From Deltaproteobacteria bacterium (GTDB taxonomy: Bacteria > Desulfobacterota > GWC2-55-46 > DRQE01): a stretch of 14,256 nt of DNA. A program made the position numbers and the translations under genes. This document shows, piece after piece, positions 1 through 6,730 of the stretch (positions are counted from its first letter, which is position 1; every line of letters begins with the position of its first letter). The stretch is from positions 1 to 14,256 of the forward strand of contig DAOVXI010000020.1 in assembly GCA_030636245.1 (NCBI GenBank). Reading direction: 5' to 3'. A model generated the notes under the pieces. It did no database searches and was not told the origin of the DNA. It worked only from the letters and a program-made list of their open reading frames with translations.

Positions 1-1
1 A

Positions 2-64
2 AACATTCTGGGAGATGCCGTGAGGGACGCACTTGACCCAAAGCTTAAGGAGGGCAAAAAATAA
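2..64 (+). CDS. Peptide ABC transporter permease, OppC/DppC type (C-terminal end only)
   Basis: Only the last 20 codons are visible, in the frame that closes with TAA at 62-64. The peptide reads NILGDAVRDALDPKLKEGKK. The GD-x-x-RDALDP pattern is the usual cytoplasmic C-terminus of the inner-membrane permease subunits of oligopeptide/dipeptide ABC importers (OppC, DppC, YejE). The stop codon overlaps the ATG of the next gene (TAATG), so the permease and the ATPase are very probably translationally coupled in one transporter operon. The rest of the gene lies left of the window. The identification rests on a short tail plus the neighbour, so subfamily and substrate cannot be given. Confidence 0.75.
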   Translation, partial: NILGDAVRDALDPKLKEGKK

Positions 65-1908
65 TGGCTCCCGTTCTTGAGATAAAAGGACTTAAAACAT
101 ACTTCAACCTTGGGGATGAGATAGGCAAGGCAGTGGATGATGTAAGCCTTGTTATAGAAAAAGGTGAGACCTTCGCGCTTGTCGGCGAGTCGGGCTGCGG
201 CAAATCACTTACGGCACTGTCTATAACAAAGCTCATCCCCACACCACCGGGCTATATCGCCGGAGGTGAAGTGCTGCTTAGCGGGGTCAACACCCTGACA
301 CTAAGTGAAGGCGAGCTTAGAAAGATCCGCGGCAGCAGCGTCTCAATGATATTCCAGGAGCCAATGAGCTCACTTAATCCGGTATTTACAGTAGGTGAGC
401 AGATCGCCGAAGCCGTCCGCACACACCAAGCGAAGAACAAAGCCGAGGCAAAAGAGCTTACGATAGAGATGCTTAAAAAGGTAAAGCTCGGTGACGCTGA
501 ACGACTTTACAACGAGTACCCGCATAGGCTCTCCGGAGGCATGCGCCAAAGGGTGATGATAGCCATGGCCCTTGCGTGCAGGCCGAAGCTCCTTATAGCG
601 GATGAGCCAACGACAGCGCTCGATGTTACCATACAAAAAGAGATCCTTACTCTCATAGATGAGCTAAAGGAAGAACTCGGAACCGCCGTTTTGTTCATAA
701 CTCACAACCTCGCCCTTGTAAAAGAGTATGCGGACAAGCTCGGAGTTATGTACGCGGGTAAAATAGTTGAGCAAGGAGCCACAGAAAATATATTTAAAAC
801 CCCGCTTCATCCATACACAAAAAAGCTTATAGACGCGGTACCAACCCTTAAGGGTCGCTTTAAACCCTTAAGCACTATCCCGGGGACCGTCCCCCTCTCA
901 AGCGAGTACGCAACAGGGTGTAGATTCTCCGGGCGCTGCACGGAAGAGATGCTGGGATGCAGTGCCAAAGAGCCTTTGCTTCTGCCTTATAAGAATACCG
1001 GCCACGTAACCGCATGTCATCTTTTTGATGAAAAGTTCCTAGGTGACGACAAAGACTCAAAAATCCTAAAACCTAAAACAACTGAAACTCATGATCTCAT
1101 ATCAAGCGATAAGGATAGCAGTGAAATAATTCTTAATGTCAGATCGCTTAAGTGTTACTTTCCTATAAAGAAAGGTATCCTGAAAAGAACGATCGGTCAT
1201 GTTAAGGCCGTCGATGGCATTGACCTCACAATTAGACGCGGCAAAACAACAGCGCTTGTAGGAGAGTCAGGCTGCGGTAAAACAACCGCTGGCAAGACCA
1301 TACTTAGACTCATCGAGTCGAGCGGTGGAAGTATCATGATAAACGGTGAGGAGATAAGCTCTTTCAGGCAAAACAAGCTTCGTGAAGTAAGACAAAAAAT
1401 GCAGATAATATTCCAGGACCCCTACTCCTCACTTAACCCCAGACAAAGAGTGGGTGAGATAATCATTGAAGGTATAAACTCGCTCCTTCCCGAACTCAGT
1501 GAAACCGATAGAAAGAATAAAGTCACCGAAGCACTCACCTCTGTCGGGTTAAGCACAAACATGGCAAATCGCTATCCGCATGAATTCTCGGGAGGCCAGC
1601 GTCAAAGAATAAGCATCGCGCGGGCACTTGCCGTTGAGCCTGAGCTTCTTATCTGTGATGAGGCGACAAGCGCCCTTGATGTTTCCGTCCAGGCACAGAT
1701 ACTGAACCTTATAAAAGGTCTGCAAAAGAGACTCTCCCTCGGACTTCTTTTCATAACCCACGACTTAGGTGTTGTTGAGTACATGGCCGATGAAGTGGCG
1801 ATAATGAAGGACGGCAAGATAATCGAGTCCGGTGCAACGGATAAGATATTCAGTGAACCGGAACACATGTACACAAAAACCCTCTTAGATTCAGTTCCCC
1901 GTCTTTAA
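64..1908 (+). CDS. Dipeptide/oligopeptide ABC transporter, fused double ATP-binding protein (YejF/GsiA-like)
   Basis: Energises uptake of peptides or similar nickel/opine-type substrates at the inner membrane. It is 614 residues with two complete ATPase halves, equivalent to DppD and DppF joined end to end. Half 1: Walker A GESGCGKS at 41-48, Q-loop Q98, signature LSGGM at 156-160, Walker B with D180-E181, H-loop H214. Half 2: Walker A GESGCGKT at 400-407, Q-loop Q451, signature FSGGQ at 508-512, D532-E533, H566. All catalytic positions look intact in both halves. Between them (about 240-320) is the oligopeptide/dipeptide transporter C-terminal domain with four cysteines (C286, C292, C299, C318); the linker at about 325-352 is charged and variable. 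The second half ends with only a short version of that domain, as in DppF. The ATG overlaps the stop of the upstream permease. Substrate is not predictable from this subunit. Confidence 0.93.
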   Translation: MAPVLEIKGLKTYFNLGDEIGKAVDDVSLVIEKGETFALVGESGCGKSLTALSITKLIPTPPGYIAGGEVLLSGVNTLTLSEGELRKIRGSSVSMIFQEPMSSLNPVFTVGEQIAEAVRTHQAKNKAEAKELTIEMLKKVKLGDAERLYNEYPHRLSGGMRQRVMIAMALACRPKLLIADEPTTALDVTIQKEILTLIDELKEELGTAVLFITHNLALVKEYADKLGVMYAGKIVEQGATENIFKTPLHPYTKKLIDAVPTLKGRFKPLSTIPGTVPLSSEYATGCRFSGRCTEEMLGCSAKEPLLLPYKNTGHVTACHLFDEKFLGDDKDSKILKPKTTETHDLISSDKDSSEIILNVRSLKCYFPIKKGILKRTIGHVKAVDGIDLTIRRGKTTALVGESGCGKTTAGKTILRLIESSGGSIMINGEEISSFRQNKLREVRQKMQIIFQDPYSSLNPRQRVGEIIIEGINSLLPELSETDRKNKVTEALTSVGLSTNMANRYPHEFSGGQRQRISIARALAVEPELLICDEATSALDVSVQAQILNLIKGLQKRLSLGLLFITHDLGVVEYMADEVAIMKDGKIIESGATDKIFSEPEHMYTKTLLDSVPRL

Positions 1909-1921
1909 CTAAACCTTTGCG

Positions 1922-1951
1922 TTTAACATTTCAACCCGGTTGTGGTATATA
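1922..1951 (+). promoter_or_regulatory. Weak candidate promoter upstream of the membrane protein gene
   Basis: In the 82-base gap between the ABC ATPase and the next gene, TTTAAC (1922-1927) is followed after 18 bases by TATATA (1946-1951), which is preceded by TG one base earlier (extended -10 style). The match to the sigma-70 consensus is modest (3/6 and 4/6). No terminator was seen in the gap, so read-through from the transporter operon is equally possible. Confidence 0.22.
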
Positions 1952-1974
1952 TCATGTAGAGAATTTATCCGATC

Positions 1975-1979
1975 AGGAG
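1975..1979 (+). promoter_or_regulatory. Ribosome binding site deciding the start of the membrane protein gene
   Basis: AGGAG lies 11 bases before the ATG at 1991. The longer alternative start, a TTG at 1940, has no purine-rich site before it and would place the candidate promoter's -10 element inside the coding region, so the ATG is preferred. Confidence 0.55.
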
Positions 1980-1990
1980 CTGAGAACACT

Positions 1991-2836
1991 ATGAGCAGAT
2001 TCGAAAAAATACTTCTCAAAAAAGGCCCTGCTGAAAAGAAACCGGCTAAAGGGCAAGAGATAAAGAGCGAAGCAGAACATCTCTCACAAAAAGAGATTGA
2101 TAACGATCTCAAAAAACATCTGGACGAGAACCCGACAAGTGCCGCGTCAAGGGCGATGAGCCGAGGAGCGGTTACATTGGAAGAATCATCAGACGATAAG
2201 CTTGATTTCACTGATGAAGAGATAGAGAACGATCTGGAAAAATTAAAAAAGAACCGCCCCCACCTCTACGACACACTATATGAAAGTAGCAGATCTGACA
2301 AAAAAATTAAAAGAGCTCTTTGGATAACCCTCTTAAAAAATAGAATATTTAATAATCTGGTCTTCGTCCTTCTATCCATCCCGTTCATCTTAGACGTATA
2401 TAACGGGACATACACAAGATCTACCGATTATACGTTCGCGCTTTTTGGCGCAGGCTTGGTCTTTTTCGGGCCTCTAAGAAGAACCTCTATACAGTTCCAG
2501 TCCGGCGTTATCATAGCCATCATTTGGTTTAATGTGAACCCCTTCGCGGCTTCACTAATAAAGGTATCGGGTTTCAAAAAATACTTGGTCGAGGTCGCGG
2601 CAATTGGCGGATGCTTCTTTGTTGTCGAGATACTCTCTTCAATGATCTCAGGAGGAACCAAGGTAGACACAAGTAAGCAGTCAACTCTGATAAAATGGGT
2701 ACGGAGCAGTGTTGCCCTCTTATGCGCGGTATTCGTTCTATCTGTATTTTATGCAGGAGCGGACACAACGGCAGAAAATGCTGAGAATATCTTTTACAAA
2801 GTGCGCTACTTTATCGATGGCATTATCAACAGATAA
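1991..2836 (+). CDS. Hypothetical multi-pass membrane protein with charged N-terminal region
   Basis: I do not recognise a family. From the ATG at 1991 the protein has 281 residues. Residues 1-115 are hydrophilic and highly charged, without a signal peptide, so probably cytoplasmic. They contain two copies of a short motif: SQKEIDNDLKKHLDENP at 32-48 and TDEEIENDLEKLKKNRP at 74-90, sharing EI-x-NDL-x-K and a final P. The remainder has about five hydrophobic stretches, roughly 120-137, 147-163, 171-190, 199-219 and 240-256, joined by short loops, several with basic residues. No catalytic motif is evident. An in-frame TTG at 1940 could add 17 residues but lacks a ribosome binding site. It follows the peptide transporter genes on the same strand, but nothing shows a functional link. 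It is the last + strand gene before the convergent terminator. Confidence 0.75.
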   Translation: MSRFEKILLKKGPAEKKPAKGQEIKSEAEHLSQKEIDNDLKKHLDENPTSAASRAMSRGAVTLEESSDDKLDFTDEEIENDLEKLKKNRPHLYDTLYESSRSDKKIKRALWITLLKNRIFNNLVFVLLSIPFILDVYNGTYTRSTDYTFALFGAGLVFFGPLRRTSIQFQSGVIIAIIWFNVNPFAASLIKVSGFKKYLVEVAAIGGCFFVVEILSSMISGGTKVDTSKQSTLIKWVRSSVALLCAVFVLSVFYAGADTTAENAENIFYKVRYFIDGIINR

Positions 2837-2847
2837 CTTTATTACAT

Positions 2848-2881
2848 AAAAAATCCGGAAGGACATCTCGCCCTTCCGGAT
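2848..2881 (-). terminator. Rho-independent terminator for the DUF302 gene, between convergent genes
   Basis: A 10-bp perfect stem (2853-2862 with 2872-2881, core TCCGGAAGG/CCTTCCGGA) encloses a 9-base loop. On the - strand it is followed by a run of six T (the A-run at 2848-2853 on the + strand), the classical intrinsic terminator layout for the gene ending at 2903. On the + strand no T-run follows, so any effect on the membrane protein transcript is weaker, although the hairpin sits just past its stop codon. Confidence 0.8.
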
Positions 2882-2902
2882 AAAAATTAACATAAGTATT
2901 TA

Positions 2903-3292
2903 TCAGATACTGTTTAACGCCCGTTCAAGCTTCTCTCTAACCTCTTTTGCTACCTCACCAAGTTCCGGGTTATCAATCAGCTTGGTCATAATACCGGGGT
3001 CCATAACGGAAACCGTTGAGCCGCCCCCATCATTCTCAAAGACGATCACGTTACATGGAAGTAGCAGACCTATCATAATCTCCGCGTTCAACGCCTTATT
3101 GGAATACGTGGGATTACATGCACCAAGGATCACATACTTCCTGAAATCCACATCTATCTTCTTTTTAAGGACTGCCTTAACATCTATCTCTGTGAGGATC
3201 CCAAAGCCCTCTTCCTTTAACGCAGCGGTAATCTTTTCAACCGCATCCTCATAGGAGAGCTCCAGCTTTCTCGTAATTCCATAATCAACCAT
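2903..3292 (-). CDS. DUF302 family protein
   Basis: A 129-residue soluble protein of the DUF302 family (function not established). The family pattern is clear: an N-terminal segment YEDAVEKITAALKEEGFGIL (14-33), then LGACNP at 57-61, the hydrophobic segment with LLPCNV near 77-82, and the SVMDP motif around 95-99. Two cysteines (C59, C80) sit at the positions usually noted in the family; a metal or redox role would be speculation. No signal peptide or membrane segment is seen. The ATG at 3290-3292 is preceded by a very strong Shine-Dalgarno sequence, AAAGGAGGA (reverse complement of 3301-3309), eight bases away. The gene is monocistronic: an intrinsic terminator follows it at 2848-2881, and another terminator (3315-3356) separates it from rpoZ. 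Its own promoter must therefore lie in or next to that upstream terminator. Confidence 0.88.
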   Translation of the reverse strand: MVDYGITRKLELSYEDAVEKITAALKEEGFGILTEIDVKAVLKKKIDVDFRKYVILGACNPTYSNKALNAEIMIGLLLPCNVIVFENDGGGSTVSVMDPGIMTKLIDNPELGEVAKEVREKLERALNSI

Positions 3293-3314
3293 ATCCCTTA
3301 TCCTCCTTTCGTCT

Positions 3315-3356
3315 AAAAAAAATCAAGCCCGCACGATATAATGATCGGAACGGGCT
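3315..3356 (-). terminator. Rho-independent terminator at the end of the LPS/gmk/rpoZ operon
   Basis: Just past the rpoZ stop, AGCCCG (3326-3331) pairs with CGGGCT (3351-3356). Inside this, CGAT (3334-3337) pairs with ATCG (3344-3347) around a 6-base loop, with a small internal bulge (2 and 3 bases). In - strand sense the hairpin is followed by eight T (A-run 3315-3322). This is the natural 3' end of the long - strand operon. Confidence 0.8.
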
Positions 3357-3383
3357 GTGACATCAAAGTATGAATTTTATTTT

Positions 3384-3593
3384 CTACTTCTTTTTCTTAA
3401 TAGACTTGGGCGCCTCATAGGTAACCTCGCCTGCGGCGATTTCCCTCAAGGCTGTAACAATAGACCTGTTATTACTCTCGACAAAAGGCTTTGCTCCCTT
3501 TAGGAGAACTCTGGCCCTCTGTGCGGCTATGTGAACAAGCGCAAACCTGTTCTCCACCTTATCAAGACAATCTTCAACCGTAATCCTTGCCAT
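3384..3593 (-). CDS. rpoZ: DNA-directed RNA polymerase omega subunit
   Basis: Omega assists folding and assembly of the beta' subunit into RNA polymerase, and in proteobacteria contributes a binding site for ppGpp. The 69-residue protein has the family's conserved blocks: ARITVEDCLDKVENRFALV at 2-20 followed by HIAAQRARVL at 21-30, and the NRSIVTALREIAAG helix at 42-55. It ends with a lysine-rich tail. Length is typical of the shorter omega proteins. The ATG at 3591-3593 has a strong Shine-Dalgarno sequence (GGAGGAG in - strand sense) seven bases upstream. It lies 32 bases after gmk, matching the widespread gmk-rpoZ pairing, and is the last gene before the terminator at 3315-3356. Confidence 0.96.
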   Translation of the reverse strand: MARITVEDCLDKVENRFALVHIAAQRARVLLKGAKPFVESNNRSIVTALREIAAGEVTYEAPKSIKKKK

Positions 3594-3625
3594 CTAACTC
3601 TCCTCCTTCTAACTGATAAATATTA

Positions 3626-4261
3626 TTATAAACCGTAACGACCCTTAAGTCCAGCCCACTTTTCTTTTGTTTCGCTCTTTTTACCCTCAATAACGGCCTG
3701 AAACTCACAAAAGGCCTCATTTAGCCCATCATTTACAATTACAAAATCGTACTCCTCAGCTCTTTTTATCTCTTCAACTGCGGTTTTCATCCGCTTTGAA
3801 AGCTCATCTTCGCTCAGGTTGGCCCTCTTCTTGAGCCTCTCTCTACACTCCTCAATTGACGGGGGTAGAACAAAAATAAACACTGCATCCATGCCATGCT
3901 CGCCCGTTGAAAGAGCGTTTCTTATCAAGGCCGCTCCCTGAACATCTATATCAAGGATCACATTACCGCCCCGGTCAATCACCTTGCTTAACTCTACGCC
4001 TGATGTGCCGTAACTTTTCCCATGAACCGTAGCGTACTCGAGGAACGCTCCGCTTTCGACCATCTTGTCAAACTCTTCAGCTGACACAAAGTGATAATCA
4101 ACACCATCAACGTCACCTGCCCTGGGCTTGCGTGTAGTGTATGAGATGGAGAAGGTGAGATCAGGAAAAAACTCCACGGCTTTTTTAGCCAAAGTGCTCT
4201 TACCTGCACCCGATGGCCCTGATACGACAAAGACACTTCCCTTTTTATGCTCACTACTCAA
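3626..4261 (-). CDS. gmk: Guanylate kinase
   Basis: Phosphorylates GMP to GDP with ATP in the cytoplasm; essential for GTP supply and therefore for (p)ppGpp pools. The 211-residue protein has the P-loop GPSGAGKS at 15-22, the GMP-binding segment SYTTRKPRAGDVDGVDYHF at about 40-58, the EYATVHGKSYGTS segment at 75-87, LDIDVQG at 103-109 (Walker B-like), and the lid and R-rich region at about 140-160. Length is standard for bacterial Gmk. The start is an uncommon TTG at 4259-4261. In this frame the nearest upstream in-frame stop is only seven codons away and no ATG or GTG lies between, so TTG is the only reasonable choice. It overlaps the yicC stop by eight bases, which suggests translational coupling. 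Confidence 0.96.
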   Translation of the reverse strand: MSSEHKKGSVFVVSGPSGAGKSTLAKKAVEFFPDLTFSISYTTRKPRAGDVDGVDYHFVSAEEFDKMVESGAFLEYATVHGKSYGTSGVELSKVIDRGGNVILDIDVQGAALIRNALSTGEHGMDAVFIFVLPPSIEECRERLKKRANLSEDELSKRMKTAVEEIKRAEEYDFVIVNDGLNEAFCEFQAVIEGKKSETKEKWAGLKGRYGL

Positions 4262-5189
4262 TATTCTGGACCTGCTCTCTTATCTTCTCAAGTTCTCCCT
4301 TTATCTCAACCACCTGCTGGGTTATCTCCACATCAGGCGACTTGCTTGAGATGGTATTGGCTTCTCTTAAGAGTTCCTGACAAAGAAAATCAAGACGCCT
4401 CCCCACCGGCTCACTAAAAGAAAGATACGTCCTGAACTGTTTGGTGTGACTCAGGAAACGCACTACCTCTTCATTAACATTCATCTTATCTGAAAATAGC
4501 GCTACCTCTCCGGCCAGCCTGGCTTCATCAACACCGCTTGCGATAAACTCCTTAAGTTCTCCCGCAAGTTTTTCTCTATACTCCTTCAAAACCTCAGGCG
4601 CTCTCTTACTGATACTGCCAAGATAGCCTTCGATAACCTTGACCCTCTCGACAACATCGAGCCTAAGCGCCTCACCCTCAGCACCCCTCATGGCATCAAG
4701 CTCACTCAAGGCACACTCCAAAGCATTTTGTAAAGAACTCCAATCGTCCGCCGGATCAGTTACGAACTGCGAAGAGCTACCGATAACATCCTTTAAGCGT
4801 AACATCGAAGAGACATCTAACTCACCCTTGAGAGCAAAGTGTTGCCTAAGCTCATGCTCGGCATCAAGGTAGGTATCAACAACAACTCTGTTCAGAGCTC
4901 CGAAGCTCTGGTCCTTTAATGTCGGTCTCACAAAGACTCCCACAGAACCTCTGGCAATGTGATCCTTTATGAATTGACGAGCCTTTATCTCGTGACGCAT
5001 TATCTTCTCAGGAGCTTTAAAGTTTATATCAATGTATCGATGGTTAAGGGTCTTTAACTCTAAGGAAAAACTTTCTGTACGCCTCTCGATCTCTTGGTTC
5101 TCGTCAACATCAAGACTTTCCATTACTTCAGGCCTTTTCTCGACTACAGTAAACTCAGCTCTTCCATAACCTGTCATACTTTTTATCAT
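4254..5189 (-). CDS. yicC: YicC/YloC family endoribonuclease
   Basis: YicC-family proteins have been described as endoribonucleases; the E. coli member influences degradation of the small RNA RyhB. The family match is visible at both ends: N-terminal SMTGYGRAEF (4-13) and LELKTLNHRYIDI (43-55), and the C-terminal domain with MNVNEEVVRFLSHTKQF (236-252) and GRRLDFLCQELLREANTIS (263-281), which then continues SKSPD. The protein is 311 residues, some 20 longer than usual. The excess is an acidic/charged insertion at about 15-39, between the GYGR motif and the conserved LNHRY segment. The ATG overlaps the DUF4416 stop by four bases (ATGA), and its end overlaps gmk by eight bases. The yicC-gmk-rpoZ order is common in proteobacteria and Firmicutes. 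Confidence 0.93.
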   Translation of the reverse strand: MIKSMTGYGRAEFTVVEKRPEVMESLDVDENQEIERRTESFSLELKTLNHRYIDINFKAPEKIMRHEIKARQFIKDHIARGSVGVFVRPTLKDQSFGALNRVVVDTYLDAEHELRQHFALKGELDVSSMLRLKDVIGSSSQFVTDPADDWSSLQNALECALSELDAMRGAEGEALRLDVVERVKVIEGYLGSISKRAPEVLKEYREKLAGELKEFIASGVDEARLAGEVALFSDKMNVNEEVVRFLSHTKQFRTYLSFSEPVGRRLDFLCQELLREANTISSKSPDVEITQQVVEIKGELEKIREQVQNIE

Positions 5190-5716
5190 AGGCCTCTTCC
5201 GTTCATTTCCTTATGGTACGTAGTTCTTATGTTATTCATTATAGTAAGTATCGGTTCTCTAGTGTACTCGGGGTAGCTCCACGGCAATGCCATAAATGAC
5301 CTGCCCTTATACAAAAGCGTAAGCTCTGCGTATACACCTGAAGCCAGATACACTCTATGCGAGAAGTTCTTACAGCTCGCAAGCACTAACCTCTCAAGCG
5401 TTACGTATCCCGGGTCTATATTCATACTTCTTTTACCTTCGACACTAAAGTTGGCCTCAAGAGCATTTGTAAATAATTTTACCTCTGCCAACTTGCCCGG
5501 ATCTATAAGCTCTCTGAAAGATATTATGTACCTTGATAGCTCACGACCCATCTCATCACCATAGTAATCCGTGTGGTCGAAAGCCAACCTGTCGCTTATA
5601 TAATCAAAGCTGCCATACTTTTCTTTAAGTTCTTCAATAACCGCTTCCGTTATCTCATCACTGTTTGAGATAATACTCGTAACAAGTTTTACAGGAAGAG
5701 CAGTGGTAGCTTCCAT
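5186..5716 (-). CDS. DUF4416 family protein
   Basis: A 176-residue soluble protein of the DUF4416 family; the function is unknown. Family-typical blocks: PVKLVTSIISNSDE at 8-21, the acidic FDHTDYYGDEMG at 46-57, ELIDPGKLAEVKLFTNALE at 69-87, NIDPGYVTLERLVLAS at 99-114, SHRVYLASGVYAELTL at 119-134 and LPWSYPEY at 144-151. The conserved histidines, aspartates and tyrosines could form an active or metal site, but that is only inferred. It sits six bases after rfaE1 and overlaps yicC by four bases, so it is embedded between heptose metabolism and RNA/nucleotide genes. From memory, similar DUF4416-yicC-gmk neighbourhoods occur in deltaproteobacteria, which is one basis for the taxonomic guess. Confidence 0.9.
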   Translation of the reverse strand: MEATTALPVKLVTSIISNSDEITEAVIEELKEKYGSFDYISDRLAFDHTDYYGDEMGRELSRYIISFRELIDPGKLAEVKLFTNALEANFSVEGKRSMNIDPGYVTLERLVLASCKNFSHRVYLASGVYAELTLLYKGRSFMALPWSYPEYTREPILTIMNNIRTTYHKEMNGRGL

Positions 5717-5722
5717 CTCAGC

Positions 5723-6718
5723 CTACTTACGTCCAAGTCTATTTGCCGCAGCCTCGATCAGCTCTACAGGGGTTACCGTGGCGGTGCCAAGTTTACCGAC
5801 TACAATCCCACCGGCAAAGTTTGCAAGGACCGCCGCTTCACGCATGCTCGCTCCAGCAGCAACGCTTAGTGCCATAACTCCGATCACCGTATCACCGGCA
5901 CCACTTACGTCAAAAACCTCTCTTGCAACGGTCGGAATATTCGTTACTCTCTTATCCTCAAAAAGGCTCATGCCGTGCTCGCCCCTTGTTATGAGTACCG
6001 CAGAAAGGTCATATCTTTTCCTGAGCTCTCTGGCAGCTTCCTTAAGGCTCTTTTCATCCTTAATGTCCACACCTGAAGAGAGACTCGCTTCACTGCTATT
6101 CGGGGTTATCAATGTCGCTCCCTTATAAAGCCCCTCACCCTCAACCCTGGGATCCACAAAGACAGGCTTCTTCTTCGCTTCTTTAACTATGAACTCCACA
6201 AGCGAGGAACTAATAAGCCCCTTTGCGTAATCTGATATCACTATAACATCGGCGCTCCTTGCCGCCTTCTTTATATTTTCCTCTATCTTTTTAATGATAC
6301 CGTTTTTGGGGTCGCTCCGCATCTCCCTGTCGAAACGAACCACCTGCTGATGATGCGCAACGATCCTTGTCTTTATGGTTGTGGGACGGTCCTTGTCCGT
6401 TACGATACCATCCGACTTTATCCCGATATCACTCAAGAGCTCATTTAGTTTTTCCCCGTCCTCATCCCTGCCGGCGACACTTACAACAGAACATCTTCCA
6501 TCAAGGCTTCTTATGTTGGCCCCGACATTCCCGGCTCCGCCAAGCATTATCGTCTCTTCGGTAACGTCCACTACAGGTACGGGCGCTTCGGGGCTTATTC
6601 TCCGCACACTTCCCCATATAAAATGATCGACTATCATGTCGCCAATAACAAGCACCTTTGAGTTGTTAAATCCTTTTATAATACTTTTTGCGCGCCTAAG
6701 CGTCAGATAATTTTTCAT
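5723..6718 (-). CDS. rfaE1: D-glycero-beta-D-manno-heptose-7-phosphate kinase (stand-alone)
   Basis: Phosphorylates heptose 7-phosphate at C1 with ATP to give heptose 1,7-bisphosphate, the substrate of GmhB, on the way to ADP-heptose for the LPS inner core. It is a PfkB/ribokinase-family protein of 331 residues. The substrate-side segment has GDMIVDHFIWGSVRRISPEA at 26-45, typical of RfaE. PfkB signature 1 starts at GGAGNV (60-65), and the ATP/anion-hole motif DVSGAGDT at 270-277 contains the catalytic base D276. Bifunctional HldE continues into a nucleotidyltransferase domain (about 477 residues in total). This protein stops after the kinase domain, so the ADP-transfer enzyme (RfaE2) must be encoded elsewhere. 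It lies 12 bases after the kinase fusion and 6 before DUF4416. gmhB, the next pathway step, is at the other end of the same operon. Confidence 0.95.
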   Translation of the reverse strand: MKNYLTLRRAKSIIKGFNNSKVLVIGDMIVDHFIWGSVRRISPEAPVPVVDVTEETIMLGGAGNVGANIRSLDGRCSVVSVAGRDEDGEKLNELLSDIGIKSDGIVTDKDRPTTIKTRIVAHHQQVVRFDREMRSDPKNGIIKKIEENIKKAARSADVIVISDYAKGLISSSLVEFIVKEAKKKPVFVDPRVEGEGLYKGATLITPNSSEASLSSGVDIKDEKSLKEAARELRKRYDLSAVLITRGEHGMSLFEDKRVTNIPTVAREVFDVSGAGDTVIGVMALSVAAGASMREAAVLANFAGGIVVGKLGTATVTPVELIEAAANRLGRK

Positions 6719-6730
6719 TAGTATATCCTA

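Noticed and set aside
843..874. Repeated ACCCTTAAG-like words inside the ABC ATPase gene
   Set aside because: Two short copies within coding sequence with normal codons; too short and too few to be a functional repeat.
1940..1990. Longer TTG start for the membrane protein gene
   Set aside because: No ribosome binding site precedes it, it would cover the candidate promoter, and the ATG at 1991 has AGGAG upstream.
2982..3254. 90-codon + strand open frame opposite the DUF302 gene
   Set aside because: The - strand frame carries the DUF302 motifs, a strong ribosome binding site and a terminator; the + strand frame has none of these.
3337..3342. Perfect TATAAT on the + strand
   Set aside because: It is the loop region of the rpoZ terminator, has no -35 element upstream, and no + strand gene follows.
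5703..6128. 141-codon + strand open frame opposite rfaE1
   Set aside because: It lies antisense to a clearly conserved kinase, is rich in S/T/P/A as expected of a shadow frame, and has no recognisable motif.
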